64,000 nt of DNA from Phycisphaerales bacterium (GTDB taxonomy: Bacteria > Planctomycetota > Phycisphaerae > Phycisphaerales > UBA1924): positions 62,001-126,000 of the forward strand of contig JAJDDK010000006.1 of NCBI GenBank assembly GCA_029260345.1, written 5' to 3'. This document shows, one piece after another, positions 36,080 through 44,078 of this stretch. Each line of letters begins with the position of its first letter. Positions within the stretch are counted from its first letter, which is position 1. Under the pieces are notes generated by a model that worked only from the letters and a program-made list of their open reading frames with translations, had not been told where the DNA came from and ran no database searches. Made by a program: the position numbers and the translations under genes.

Positions 36080-37189
36080 ATGATTGTCGGCGTCCCGCGA
36101 GAAGTGAAGTCAGATGAATACCGCGTTGGCCTGCTTCCGGTGGGCGTCGAAATGCTCAAGCGCGACGGGCACAAGGTGCTCATTGAGACGCACGCGGGTG
36201 AAGGCTCGGGCTACTCCGATGCGCAGTACATCGAGGCCGGCGCCCACATGGTCAACACCGCGGCGGAGGTCTGGGGTGATGCGGATCTCGTGGTGAAGGT
36301 CAAGGAGCCGCAGCCCACGGAAATCCCGATGATGAAGCGCCGGCAGGAAGTCTTCACCTATTTCCACTTCGCGGCGGACAAAGAACTCACCGAGGGTTGC
36401 CTCAATCAGGGCATCTGCGCCGTCGTCTACGAAACGCTTGAAGCCCCGGCGCCTGGTGGCAAGACAACGCTGCCGCTGCTCACGCCGATGAGCGAAGTCG
36501 CCGGCAAGCTGAGCATTCAGGAAGGCGCCAAGTTCTTGGAGAGGCCGCAAGAGGGGCGCGGCATCCTCCTCGGCGGCGTTCCCGGCGTGGAGCCCGGCGA
36601 TGTGCTGATCCTCGGCGGCGGCGTCGTCGGTTCAAACGCGGCGAAGATGGCAGCGGGCCTCGGCGCCAACGTCACCATCATGGACATCAACCTCGATCGT
36701 TTGCGCTACCTCTCCGAAGTCATGCCCGCGAACGTGACGACGATCTACTCCGACCCGCACGCGATTCGTGAGTACTTGATGCGCGCTGATCTCGTCATCG
36801 GCGCCGTGCTGATCCCCGCAGCCAAAGCGCCCAACCTCGTTCACAAGGCCGACCTCAAGACCATGAAGCCGGGCGCGGTGATCGTGGACGTCGCCGTCGA
36901 TCAGGGCGGCTGCGTCGAAACGACACGCCCGACCACGCACGCCAAGCCGACGTACATCATCGACGATGTGGTGCACTACTGCGTCGCGAACATGCCCGGC
37001 GCTGTGGGCCGCACGAGTACGCAGGCGCTGACGAACGCGACGCTGCCGTGGGTGCTCAAGGTGGCGAAGCACGGCAGCCGCGCGATTGCGGAGACTGATC
37101 GATATTTCCGCCCGGCGATCAATATGGATGATGGGAAGCTCCTGAATAAGCCAGTCGCAGAGGCGCACGGGTTGGCGTACGACGGGTGA
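36080..37189 (+). CDS. ald: Alanine dehydrogenase
   Basis: Interconverts L-alanine and pyruvate plus ammonia with NAD. The 369-aa protein begins MIVGVPREVKSDEYRVGL, has the substrate residues in KVKEPQP and FTYFHFAAD, the NAD motif ILGGGVVGSNAAKMAAGLGA, and DVAVDQGG followed by HYCVANMPGAV. Start 36080 is supported by GAGGAGAG upstream. Assimilation or catabolism of alanine cannot be told from context. An AT-rich palindrome follows 10 bp after the stop. Confidence 0.97.
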   Translation: MIVGVPREVKSDEYRVGLLPVGVEMLKRDGHKVLIETHAGEGSGYSDAQYIEAGAHMVNTAAEVWGDADLVVKVKEPQPTEIPMMKRRQEVFTYFHFAADKELTEGCLNQGICAVVYETLEAPAPGGKTTLPLLTPMSEVAGKLSIQEGAKFLERPQEGRGILLGGVPGVEPGDVLILGGGVVGSNAAKMAAGLGANVTIMDINLDRLRYLSEVMPANVTTIYSDPHAIREYLMRADLVIGAVLIPAAKAPNLVHKADLKTMKPGAVIVDVAVDQGGCVETTRPTTHAKPTYIIDDVVHYCVANMPGAVGRTSTQALTNATLPWVLKVAKHGSRAIAETDRYFRPAINMDDGKLLNKPVAEAHGLAYDG

Positions 37190-37199
37190 GGACTGGATC

Positions 37200-37240
37200 A
37201 GATCTCAGATTTGAGATTTGAAATCTGAGATTTTAGATCT
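37200..37240. repeat. AT-rich palindrome downstream of ald
   Basis: AGATCT boxes at both ends, with CTCAGATTT (37204-37212) exactly complementary to AAATCTGAG (37221-37229) and an 8-nt spacer. There is no T-run immediately after, although CTTACTTTTCTTT follows about 14 bp later. It may act as the ald terminator or be a small repeat unit. Confidence 0.5.
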
Positions 37241-37284
37241 GAAATCAGATGCGCTTACTTTTCTTTGTGATCAGGCAACCATCT

Positions 37285-37443
37285 GCCTCCCCTCCCGCCT
37301 CGCGGGAGGGGGTAGGGGGAGGGCTATTGAACTACTCTCTCCTACGAGCCTCCTCGCGCTGTTCACGTTCGAGACTTCGTAGAAAGAGTTCGTCGGAGTA
37401 GCCCCCTCCTGCATCCTCCGCCGCGGGGCGGGGAAGGATGGGA
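37285..37443 (+). repeat. Palindromic element, intergenic copy B
   Basis: Same family as the 1645-1797 insertion in pcrA. The left end has the identical 10-bp arms CCCCTCCCGC/GCGGGAGGGG (37289-37311, CTC loop) followed by GGGGAGGGCTA-like sequence. The right end CCCCCTCCT...GGGCGGGGAAGGATGG aligns with the other end of copy A. The middle 60-70 bp differs. It lies between ald and ada and ends 2 bp from the ada stop codon. Confidence 0.75.
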
Positions 37444-37445
37444 GT

Positions 37446-38600
37446 TCACTCTCGCAATTTCACTTCGTGATCCAGCAACCATTCCTTGCGCCACCGTCCG
37501 CCGCCGTAGCCGCAGAGTGAGCCGTCGCTGCGGACCACGCGGTGGCAGGGGATAACGATGGCGAGTCGGTTGGCGCCGTTGGCGGTTCCGACGGCGCGGA
37601 CGGCGTTTGGTTTGCCGACGGCGCGGGCGATGTCGGAGTAAGAGCGGGTTTCGCCGTGGGGAATTTGCAGGAGTTCGCGCCAGACGTTGGTTTGGAAGTC
37701 GGTGCCTTCGAGGGGGAATGGGACGGTGAAGGTGGGGTTTGAGATCAACGCACTGCTTGTTGAGCAGTGGCACACGTCTTCATCAAATCCGTTTCGTCGA
37801 TGAACGCCGTTCGACTCGACGGGCGAGACGCCCGTCCCACCGCTGTTCTGATTTCCAAAGTACTGAGCCATTTCGTGTTCGATTTGTTCAAGCACCGCGT
37901 TCTTGCCGGGGACGATCGTGGCGCGGAAGTGCTTGCGCAGCCAGTTGATTTCCGTTTCCAGTGCGCGTCGATCGACAAACTCAAGCAACACGAGTTGCGC
38001 CTCATCAGCAATTGCGAGCATCGCTCCGATGGGTGTGTCGATCCAGCGCGCGGTCAGGCAGTTCACCTCATCTGCCTGACTGGGCGGGCAGCCGAACAAG
38101 CGCGTGAACGCGTCACGGAAACCGCTGCTCGACTCGAAGCCGGTGTTCAGCGCCGCGGCGGTCGCACTCTCACCGGCGCGAATTAGCGCAAGAGCACGGC
38201 CAAGCCGGTGCGCTCGCTGAAACCCTTGAAACGTCATGCCGAACTGTGATTGAAAGAATCGGCGGGCCGTCGCCGGGTCAATCTCCATATCGCGCAGATC
38301 CGCATCGGCGAGTCGGTTGTCGGGCTTCGCTTCGACGCGCTCCATCAGTCGTGTCGCCCAGTCCGGCGCCGCGCCGGCCGCGTCCAGAGGGCGGCATCGC
38401 TTGCACGCACGGTATCCGGCGTACATCGCATCGCGCACAGTCGGGAAGAACTCGACATTCCTCTCGTGCGGCTTCTTCGCGGGGCATGATGGGCGACAGA
38501 AGATCCCCGTCGTCTTCACACCCACAACGAACAGCCCGTCGAACGAGGCGTCCCGTTTGACGAGGGCGTCATACATCGTGCTTTCGCTGGGCAGCTTCAT
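37446..38600 (-). CDS. ada: Bifunctional Ada: transcriptional activator and O6-methylguanine-DNA methyltransferase
   Basis: Alkylation-damage response protein. Domain order is the N-terminal zinc/methyl-acceptor domain (GIFCRPSCPAKKP...RACKRCRP), AraC-type helix-turn-helix (QSQFGMTFQGFQRAHRLGRA), and the C-terminal methyltransferase with IPCHRVV, the alkyl-acceptor cysteine. Start ATG 38600 gives 384 aa; the long GC-rich frame upstream is not credible. Odd: about 41 residues (about 250-290) between the methyltransferase N-terminal subdomain and GTDFQTNVWRELL come from a palindromic repeat, and the gene ends 2 bp from another repeat. Active-site motifs are intact. Self-methylation is expected to activate its own gene, but the promoter was not identified. 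Confidence 0.95.
   Translation of the reverse strand: MKLPSESTMYDALVKRDASFDGLFVVGVKTTGIFCRPSCPAKKPHERNVEFFPTVRDAMYAGYRACKRCRPLDAAGAAPDWATRLMERVEAKPDNRLADADLRDMEIDPATARRFFQSQFGMTFQGFQRAHRLGRALALIRAGESATAAALNTGFESSSGFRDAFTRLFGCPPSQADEVNCLTARWIDTPIGAMLAIADEAQLVLLEFVDRRALETEINWLRKHFRATIVPGKNAVLEQIEHEMAQYFGNQNSGGTGVSPVESNGVHRRNGFDEDVCHCSTSSALISNPTFTVPFPLEGTDFQTNVWRELLQIPHGETRSYSDIARAVGKPNAVRAVGTANGANRLAIVIPCHRVVRSDGSLCGYGGGRWRKEWLLDHEVKLRE
37731..37853 (-). repeat. Second type of palindromic repeat, in frame inside ada
   Basis: Two hairpins: GACGGGCG/CGCCCGTC (37818-37836, AGA... loop of 3 nt) and CACTGCT/AGCAGTG (37751-37769, 5-nt loop), about 50 bp apart. The element is translated as roughly 41 residues (including GGTGVSPVE and CHCSTSSAL) at a place where Ada proteins normally have a short linker. 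I recall G-rich GGGACGGGCGTC-type palindromes as common in planctomycete genomes, but could not check this. Confidence 0.7.
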
Positions 38601-38719
38601 GTGGGGGATCGTATTAGCGCCCGTGGCGGGCCGACGCCGCGAAATGGGCGCGGAAATCAAAACGCGAGCGAGCAGGGCGGCGCCAGGGAGGGCCGCGGGC
38701 CTCCAGATACGATGGCGCC

Positions 38720-39034
38720 ATGAGCGATAAGCCGCAATGGATTTATGTGCTGCGACTGATGCGTCCCGACATGGGGCCTGATCCGACGGAGCGCGAAATG
38801 GAGATTGTCGATCGCCATTTTCAGTACTTGAAGTCGGCGCACGAGCGAGGCGAGACGGTGCTGGTCGGGCGGTGCGAGGATTTCGCCTTCGGCGTGGTGG
38901 TCTTTGAGGCGCCAAGCCGCGCCGCGGCGGTCGCATTCATGGACAACGATCCGGCGGTGGCCGAGGGTGTGATGAGCGGGGAGTTGCATCCCTATCGCGT
39001 AGCGCTCATGCGCGGTGAAAGCGTTGACGAGTGA
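38720..39034 (+). CDS. YciI-like (YCII-related) protein
   Basis: 104 aa. The YCII fold is suggested by YVLRLMRPD at the start, a histidine in DRHFQYLKSAHERGETVLVGRCED, and the C-terminal ...DNDPAVAEGVMSGELHPYRVAL. Such proteins are ferredoxin-like dimers of unclear enzymatic role. It lies divergent from ada by about 120 bp. Function not assigned. Confidence 0.8.
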   Translation: MSDKPQWIYVLRLMRPDMGPDPTEREMEIVDRHFQYLKSAHERGETVLVGRCEDFAFGVVVFEAPSRAAAVAFMDNDPAVAEGVMSGELHPYRVALMRGESVDE

Positions 39035-39188
39035 GCGGTGACATTGCACCGAGGGGCGCAAGGCATCGGTACAAGCAGGTTCATAATCAACCAGCGCGCG
39101 TTGAATGAAAATGCGCTCACGTCATCGCTTGTGTTCTCCATTCGCGATACATTGAGGCTGCGGGTCATATCAAAGAAAGGAACGTCTC

Positions 39189-39971
39189 ATGACGAATACA
39201 CATACAACGAATGAATCAGCGCCTGGGCCACTTCTGAATCGTCGCAGCGCGCTCGGGGCATTGGGCGCTGCAGCGCTCGCCGGACCGGCGTTGGCGCAAT
39301 ACGGGAAGCGCGGCGGCGAAACAGCGCCGGACCTGCGCGCCCTGATGTGGGATGACGCGAAGGGCGAATACATCCTTCCGCCATTGCCGTACGACTATGA
39401 CGCGCTGGAGCCGCACATCGATACGGAAACGATGCGCATTCACCACGACCGTCATCACGCTGGCTACGTGCGCGGCGCCAACAGCGCGCTCGCTGAACTC
39501 GCCAAGATTCGCAATGGCGAAGTGGACGCCGGCTACATCAAGAACTGGGAACGGGCGCTGGCATTCAATGTGTCAGGCCATATCAATCACTCCATTTTCT
39601 GGTACACGATGGCGCCGACGAGCGCCGGTGGCGGCGGCCGACCGACGGGCGCGCTGGCGAAGGCGATTGATCGCGATTTCGATTCATGGGACAAGTTTGT
39701 CATGCAGTTCCAGGGCGCCGCGGGAAGTGTGGAAGGCTCCGGCTGGGGCTGGCTGCTGTTCGACCCGTTCTCGAAGCGACTGCGCATTGTGCAGACAATG
39801 AATCAGCAGAACGAAAACATTCGCGGCGGTGTGTCACTGCTCGGTGTGGACGTCTGGGAGCATGCCTACTACCTGCGGTATCAGAATCGACGCGCTGATT
39901 ACGTGAAGGCATTCATGAACGTGATCAATTGGGGCGCCGTCGGCGCGATGTATGACGAGACAATGGCGTAA
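39189..39971 (+). CDS. sodB: Superoxide dismutase, Fe/Mn family, exported (twin-arginine-like signal)
   Basis: Converts superoxide to oxygen and hydrogen peroxide. After a 37-residue leader with LLNRRSALGALGAAALAGPALAQ-type character (an RR pair before a hydrophobic stretch, given here in part), the mature protein starts with LPPLPYDYDALEPHID. Metal ligands fit HHDRHH, NVSGHINHSIFW, and DVWEHAYYLRYQN. The GHINHS motif favours Mn or cambialistic use. AAAGGA lies about 8 nt upstream of ATG 39189. The symbol is a family guess and could equally be sodA. The LURP-one gene follows 3 bp later. Confidence 0.9.
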   Translation: MTNTHTTNESAPGPLLNRRSALGALGAAALAGPALAQYGKRGGETAPDLRALMWDDAKGEYILPPLPYDYDALEPHIDTETMRIHHDRHHAGYVRGANSALAELAKIRNGEVDAGYIKNWERALAFNVSGHINHSIFWYTMAPTSAGGGGRPTGALAKAIDRDFDSWDKFVMQFQGAAGSVEGSGWGWLLFDPFSKRLRIVQTMNQQNENIRGGVSLLGVDVWEHAYYLRYQNRRADYVKAFMNVINWGAVGAMYDETMA

Positions 39972-39974
39972 TCA

Positions 39975-40571
39975 ATGAGCGAACACAACGCATTGACCAC
40001 GGTCGCCGAGCGATACACCATTCGCCGCAAGGTATTCAAACTTGCCGGCGCTTCATTTCACATCTATGACGCGGACGGTCAGCTTGCCGGATTTTGTTCA
40101 CAGAAGGCGTTCAAGCTCAAGGAAGACCTGCGCGTCTATACGGATGAATCGCGGGCAGAGGAGTTGTTTCGCATTCAGACGCCGCACGTGATCGATTTTT
40201 CGGCGGAGTACCACGTGTCATTGCCGACGGGCGAGCGCATCGGGACGTTTAAGCGGCACGGCGGGAAAAGCATGGTGCGAGATACATGGAGCGTGCTGGA
40301 CCACCAAGGCAAGAAAATCGCTGATGTGAAGGAGGATTCCACGTTTACCGCGGTCCTTCGCCGCATGCATGAAGTGGTTCAATTGCTGTTGCCGCAAAAA
40401 TACATGTTGACCGCGCCGGACGGTCGGTTGGTGGCGCAGTACCGCACGCATTTCAATCCGATCGTTCATCGGATCAGCGTGGAGGTGTTCGAAGAGGATG
40501 AGGTGTACGACGACCTGCTGTTCTTGGCTGGCGGCTGCCTGCTGAGCGCCATTGAGGGGCGGCAGGGGTGA
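39975..40571 (+). CDS. LURP-one-related / tubby-C-like protein
   Basis: 198 aa, soluble, beta-rich. Pattern RYTIRRKVFKLAGASFHIYDADGQL followed by CSQKAFKLKEDLRVYTDE (quoted in parts) and a C-terminal VEVFEED matches the LURP-one-related family (12-stranded barrel around a helix). These proteins are of unknown or membrane-associated function. It begins 3 nt after the superoxide dismutase stop, suggesting one transcript and perhaps an oxidative-stress link; this is context only. Confidence 0.75.
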   Translation: MSEHNALTTVAERYTIRRKVFKLAGASFHIYDADGQLAGFCSQKAFKLKEDLRVYTDESRAEELFRIQTPHVIDFSAEYHVSLPTGERIGTFKRHGGKSMVRDTWSVLDHQGKKIADVKEDSTFTAVLRRMHEVVQLLLPQKYMLTAPDGRLVAQYRTHFNPIVHRISVEVFEEDEVYDDLLFLAGGCLLSAIEGRQG

Positions 40572-40592
40572 ACGTGGTGGATTGCCGAATCG

Positions 40593-41600
40593 TCAGGGCG
40601 TATCGCATTGATTTGCCAGTGCAATTGCTGCGTTGCGCTTAAACATATCGAGGGTGGCGCGCTTCAGCGCCGATGTCTGAAACGCGCGGCGTCGGTCGTC
40701 TTCATCCCAGTTTAAGACTTCGAGCAGATCGAATGACGAATGACGAGACTCGTATGCGGCGTTCGCCTCACCAACATCGATCGACTCAGCCCGCGGCGAA
40801 TTGTGAGGGCAGACCTCCTGACAAATGTCGCAGCCGAAAAGCCAGTCGCCGATTGGTTCGTTGAATTGCGGATCAATGGGTTCGCGCCGTTCGATCGTCA
40901 GATACGAGATGCAGCGCGATGCGTTGACCGAGTACGGCGTGATGGCGTCGGTGGGGCAGGCGTCGATGCAGCGCGTGCAGGCGCCGCAATGGTCGGTGAC
41001 GGGCTCAATAGTTGAATGATCGATATCGAGCGTGGTCAGGATGCCGCCGAGCAGCAGCCATGATCCTCGCTTTGGATTGATGAGGAGCGTGTGTTTTCCA
41101 ATCCAGCCCAGTCCGGCGCGGGCGGCGTGTTCGCGTTCGAGGACAGGCGCGGTGTCGACGAAAGCGCGGAAAGTTTCGTCGGGAAATTCAGCCTGAAGTT
41201 CATCGCACAAGCGGTGCAGGCGCTTCTTCATGACCACGTGGTAGTCGCGGCCTTGGGCGTAGCGAGCGATGCGGCCAATGGGCGGGTTTTGATTCAATTC
41301 ACGCCCAGCGCACAGCTCGGAGAACTGTGCCACCCCGGATTGGCGCTGCGAATCGGTTTCGCCGCGCGTGGCATATTGGTCGGCGACCATGATGATCGAC
41401 TTGGCGCCGGGCATCATGACCGTTGGGTCAAGGCGCAACTCAACGTTGCGCGCGAGGTACTCCATCGAGCCGTGTTCGCCGCGTTCGATCCAGTCTTTGA
41501 ATGCTTGTTGATGTGCGCTCGGATGTGCGTCGCACACACCGGCGAGGGCGAAGTCGAACTCCAGGCAGCGCGCGATGATGTCATTCGCGGCGATCGCCAT
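40593..41600 (-). CDS. queG: Epoxyqueuosine reductase
   Basis: Last step of queuosine tRNA modification, using cobalamin and two [4Fe-4S] clusters. The 335-aa protein has FVDTAPVLEREHAARAGLGWIGKHT, the cluster motifs CGACTRCIDACPTDAIT and CDICQEVCPHN, and YLTIERREPI. The start at 41600 is unsupported by a strong Shine-Dalgarno. It is 30 bp downstream of the TIM-barrel gene. As with nrdJ, cobalamin is needed, though no B12 genes are in the window. Confidence 0.95.
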   Translation of the reverse strand: MAIAANDIIARCLEFDFALAGVCDAHPSAHQQAFKDWIERGEHGSMEYLARNVELRLDPTVMMPGAKSIIMVADQYATRGETDSQRQSGVAQFSELCAGRELNQNPPIGRIARYAQGRDYHVVMKKRLHRLCDELQAEFPDETFRAFVDTAPVLEREHAARAGLGWIGKHTLLINPKRGSWLLLGGILTTLDIDHSTIEPVTDHCGACTRCIDACPTDAITPYSVNASRCISYLTIERREPIDPQFNEPIGDWLFGCDICQEVCPHNSPRAESIDVGEANAAYESRHSSFDLLEVLNWDEDDRRRAFQTSALKRATLDMFKRNAAIALANQCDTP

Positions 41601-41630
41601 TCAGCAATGCTCCAAAGGAGTCCGCAGACT

Positions 41631-42506
41631 TTACGCGCCGGCGCCGACGGCCATCCGTCCCGCAGCGCGATCGCGATGCAGCCAGCCGCTGAGGCGATCT
41701 GCAGTCTCGTGCAGCGCGACGTCTGGTTCCGCAAGGTGCGGCATCCAAAGTTTGTCCCATTCAAAGACGAGCCAGCCCTTGCCGCGCCTCGCGCCGAGTT
41801 CGCGCACGAAATCAGCGCATGGAACATCACCATCGCCTGGGATGCACGGCACGCCGCGCTTCACGTCTTTGAGCCGCGCGACAAGGAGACAGTCTCCGAG
41901 CGTGCGGAGGGCTTCGCCGGGTTCGTCTCCCGCTTCGGCGCCGACCGCGATGGAATAGCTCGCACCGAGGAGCGGGCTACTGACGGCGTCGATCATCTCA
42001 GCGAGCTGGGCGGCTCGCGGATACCCGCCGCCGTTTTCAAGAGCGATCCGCACGCCGCGATTCCGGGCGTGGTCGCAGAGCAGTTTGAGCCGCTTCACAA
42101 TTCGATCAGAGGCCTTGCTCGCTCGCTCGCCGGGGCATGGCTCGAAGGCGAAGACGCGGACGTACCCGGCGCCGAGCGATTCGGCGAGGTCAATGTGTCG
42201 TTTGGCCTCGCGGACTTCCTTTTCGAAATCGCCGATGATCCAGCCCACCACAGGCGGCGTGATGGGGGCGTCAAAGCGGCTTGATGCGGCCAGACCGGCG
42301 ATTTCGACGCCATCGTCCTGGAAGTAATCAAGGGTTCTGGCGGGTGCAGTCAGTGCCGGATCGCATGGCAAGTGGCTTGATCCGCCCCCAAAGGTGCGAA
42401 GCTCCACCCCTTCGAAGTTGGATTCGAGGGTGGCCTGGGCGACGCGCCGGAGGGTCCACTCCGGGCAGCACACGGTCGAAAACGCGAGCTTGAACATGGG
42501 CGACAT
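41631..42506 (-). CDS. Sugar-phosphate isomerase/epimerase-like TIM barrel
   Basis: About 291 aa of the xylose-isomerase-like TIM-barrel group (AP_endonuc_2). It starts MSPMFKLAFSTVCCPEWTL, with FEGVELRTFGGG, a GAGYVRVFA strand, and RIALENGGGYPR; late strands include LVARLKDVKRG and WLVFEWD. Metal ligands of the group (E, D, H, E) seem partly present, but not firmly assigned. Alternative start ATG 42497. Same strand as queG with 30 bp between. The substrate is unknown. Confidence 0.8.
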   Translation of the reverse strand: MSPMFKLAFSTVCCPEWTLRRVAQATLESNFEGVELRTFGGGSSHLPCDPALTAPARTLDYFQDDGVEIAGLAASSRFDAPITPPVVGWIIGDFEKEVREAKRHIDLAESLGAGYVRVFAFEPCPGERASKASDRIVKRLKLLCDHARNRGVRIALENGGGYPRAAQLAEMIDAVSSPLLGASYSIAVGAEAGDEPGEALRTLGDCLLVARLKDVKRGVPCIPGDGDVPCADFVRELGARRGKGWLVFEWDKLWMPHLAEPDVALHETADRLSGWLHRDRAAGRMAVGAGA

Positions 42507-42633
42507 GCTACCGCCGGGTGAGGGCGGTTGTCGCGGGCGCACCGGGGCCGCTATCTTTGCCGATTCGACTTCACGCGGACGTCTCGAGCGTCCGCCCCTT
42601 TTTCACTGACAACGACGGATCGAGCGCGACACC

Positions 42634-44028
42634 ATGGCAGACACAGCGACGAAATCGGGCGCAAAGACCACTATTGAAGACGCCGGCCCCTGCCGCAAGA
42701 AACTCTCGATTGAGATTTCAGCGGAGCGCGTGTCTGAAAAGATCAAGGAATCCTTCGAGGCGGTGGCCCAGCAGGCGACGCTTCCCGGATTTCGGCCCGG
42801 CAAGGCGCCGCGCAAGCTGATCGAGCGCCGCTTCGGCAAGGCCGCCCGCGAAGAGGCCCGTTCTGAACTCGCCTCCGCCGCCGTGCAGGAAGCGATCAAG
42901 GAGCACAACCTTCAGGTGCTCGGTGATCCCGAAGGCGGCGATGAGCTTGCCGACGCCGATCTCAGCGGCGACAAGCCGATCAAGTTCACGTTCGAAGTCG
43001 AAGTGGCGCCGGAGTTCGACCTACCCGCGCTCACGGAAGTCGAGATCAAGAAACCGATCATCGACGTGACCGAGGAGATGGCGAACAAAGAAGTCGAGCG
43101 CATGTGCGTGAACGAGGGCGACCTGACCGACGTAGAGGGCGCCGCAGAAGCGGGCGACTATCTCGTCGGTCGCGGCGTGCTGACGCGCGATCGCGATGGC
43201 GAAGTCATTCACGACATCGAAGGCGCTGTGATTCGCCGTTCATCCGACCCGAAGGAAAAGGTTGGCATGGCGCTAGGCGTCAAGGTGGACGATTTCGAGA
43301 AGAAAGTCGGCTCATCCAAAGCTGGCGATGAGATCGTTTTCAAAGCGACCGTGGCGGATCAGCACGAAGTCGAAGCCATCCGCAACGAACCGGTGACGAT
43401 CACCTTCACCGTGACCGGCGTGCATCGCATCAAGCCATTGGACGTTGCACAGCTTCTTGAGCGTTACGGCATGGAGAGCGAGCAGCAGCTTCGCGAGGCG
43501 ATCATGCTGAAACTGAATCAGCGTGTGCTCGTTGAGCAGCAATCCGCGATGCGCGAGCAGCTTGCCCGTCACCTGCTGGACGCGATCCAGTTCGAATTGC
43601 CCAAGAAGGTCACCGCCAATCAGGCGGAGCGCAACATTCAGCGTCGCCGATTCGAGCTGATGTACCAAGGCGTCGATGCGGAAGAGATCGACAAGCAGAT
43701 GGACGAACTGCGCAGCTCGAGCAACGACACCGCGCAGCGCGAACTGAAGCTCTTCTTCATTCTTGGCAAGGCGGCGAATGATCGTCAGATCCCGGTGACG
43801 GAGCCGGAGGTCAATGGCCGCATCGCCCAGATGGCGGCGGAGACCGGCCAGCGTCCCGATCAGTTGCGTGCTGAATTGCTGCGAAGCGGCCGAGTTCACG
43901 CGATCGCGCAGCAGATTCGCGAACACAAGACGCTGGATTCACTGCTGAGCGAAGTGAAGACCGTCGACACGCTGCTTGAAGAGTTCAATGCGTGGATGAA
44001 GAAGCAGTCCGCCGGCAAGTCGAAGTGA
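42634..44028 (+). CDS. tig: Trigger factor
   Basis: Ribosome-associated chaperone binding nascent chains at the exit tunnel. The 464-aa protein has the ribosome-binding signature in LPGFRPGKAPRKLIERRFG, a divergent PPIase-like middle (about 155-245) and a long helical C-terminal arm region ending KKQSAGKSK. Length is normal. In many bacteria tig-clpP-clpX are adjacent; here clpX lies 1.9 kb downstream with two other genes between and no clpP. Confidence 0.95.
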   Translation: MADTATKSGAKTTIEDAGPCRKKLSIEISAERVSEKIKESFEAVAQQATLPGFRPGKAPRKLIERRFGKAAREEARSELASAAVQEAIKEHNLQVLGDPEGGDELADADLSGDKPIKFTFEVEVAPEFDLPALTEVEIKKPIIDVTEEMANKEVERMCVNEGDLTDVEGAAEAGDYLVGRGVLTRDRDGEVIHDIEGAVIRRSSDPKEKVGMALGVKVDDFEKKVGSSKAGDEIVFKATVADQHEVEAIRNEPVTITFTVTGVHRIKPLDVAQLLERYGMESEQQLREAIMLKLNQRVLVEQQSAMREQLARHLLDAIQFELPKKVTANQAERNIQRRRFELMYQGVDAEEIDKQMDELRSSSNDTAQRELKLFFILGKAANDRQIPVTEPEVNGRIAQMAAETGQRPDQLRAELLRSGRVHAIAQQIREHKTLDSLLSEVKTVDTLLEEFNAWMKKQSAGKSK

Positions 44029-44078
44029 GTCTGCCGGGTCGGTAGCATGGTGTGATCTTCATTCAAGGAGGTCCGCGC

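Noticed and set aside
38601-38936. 112-residue N-terminal extension of Ada
   Set aside because: Arginine/proline-rich, overlaps the YciI-like gene, and Ada begins normally at MKLPSES (38600).
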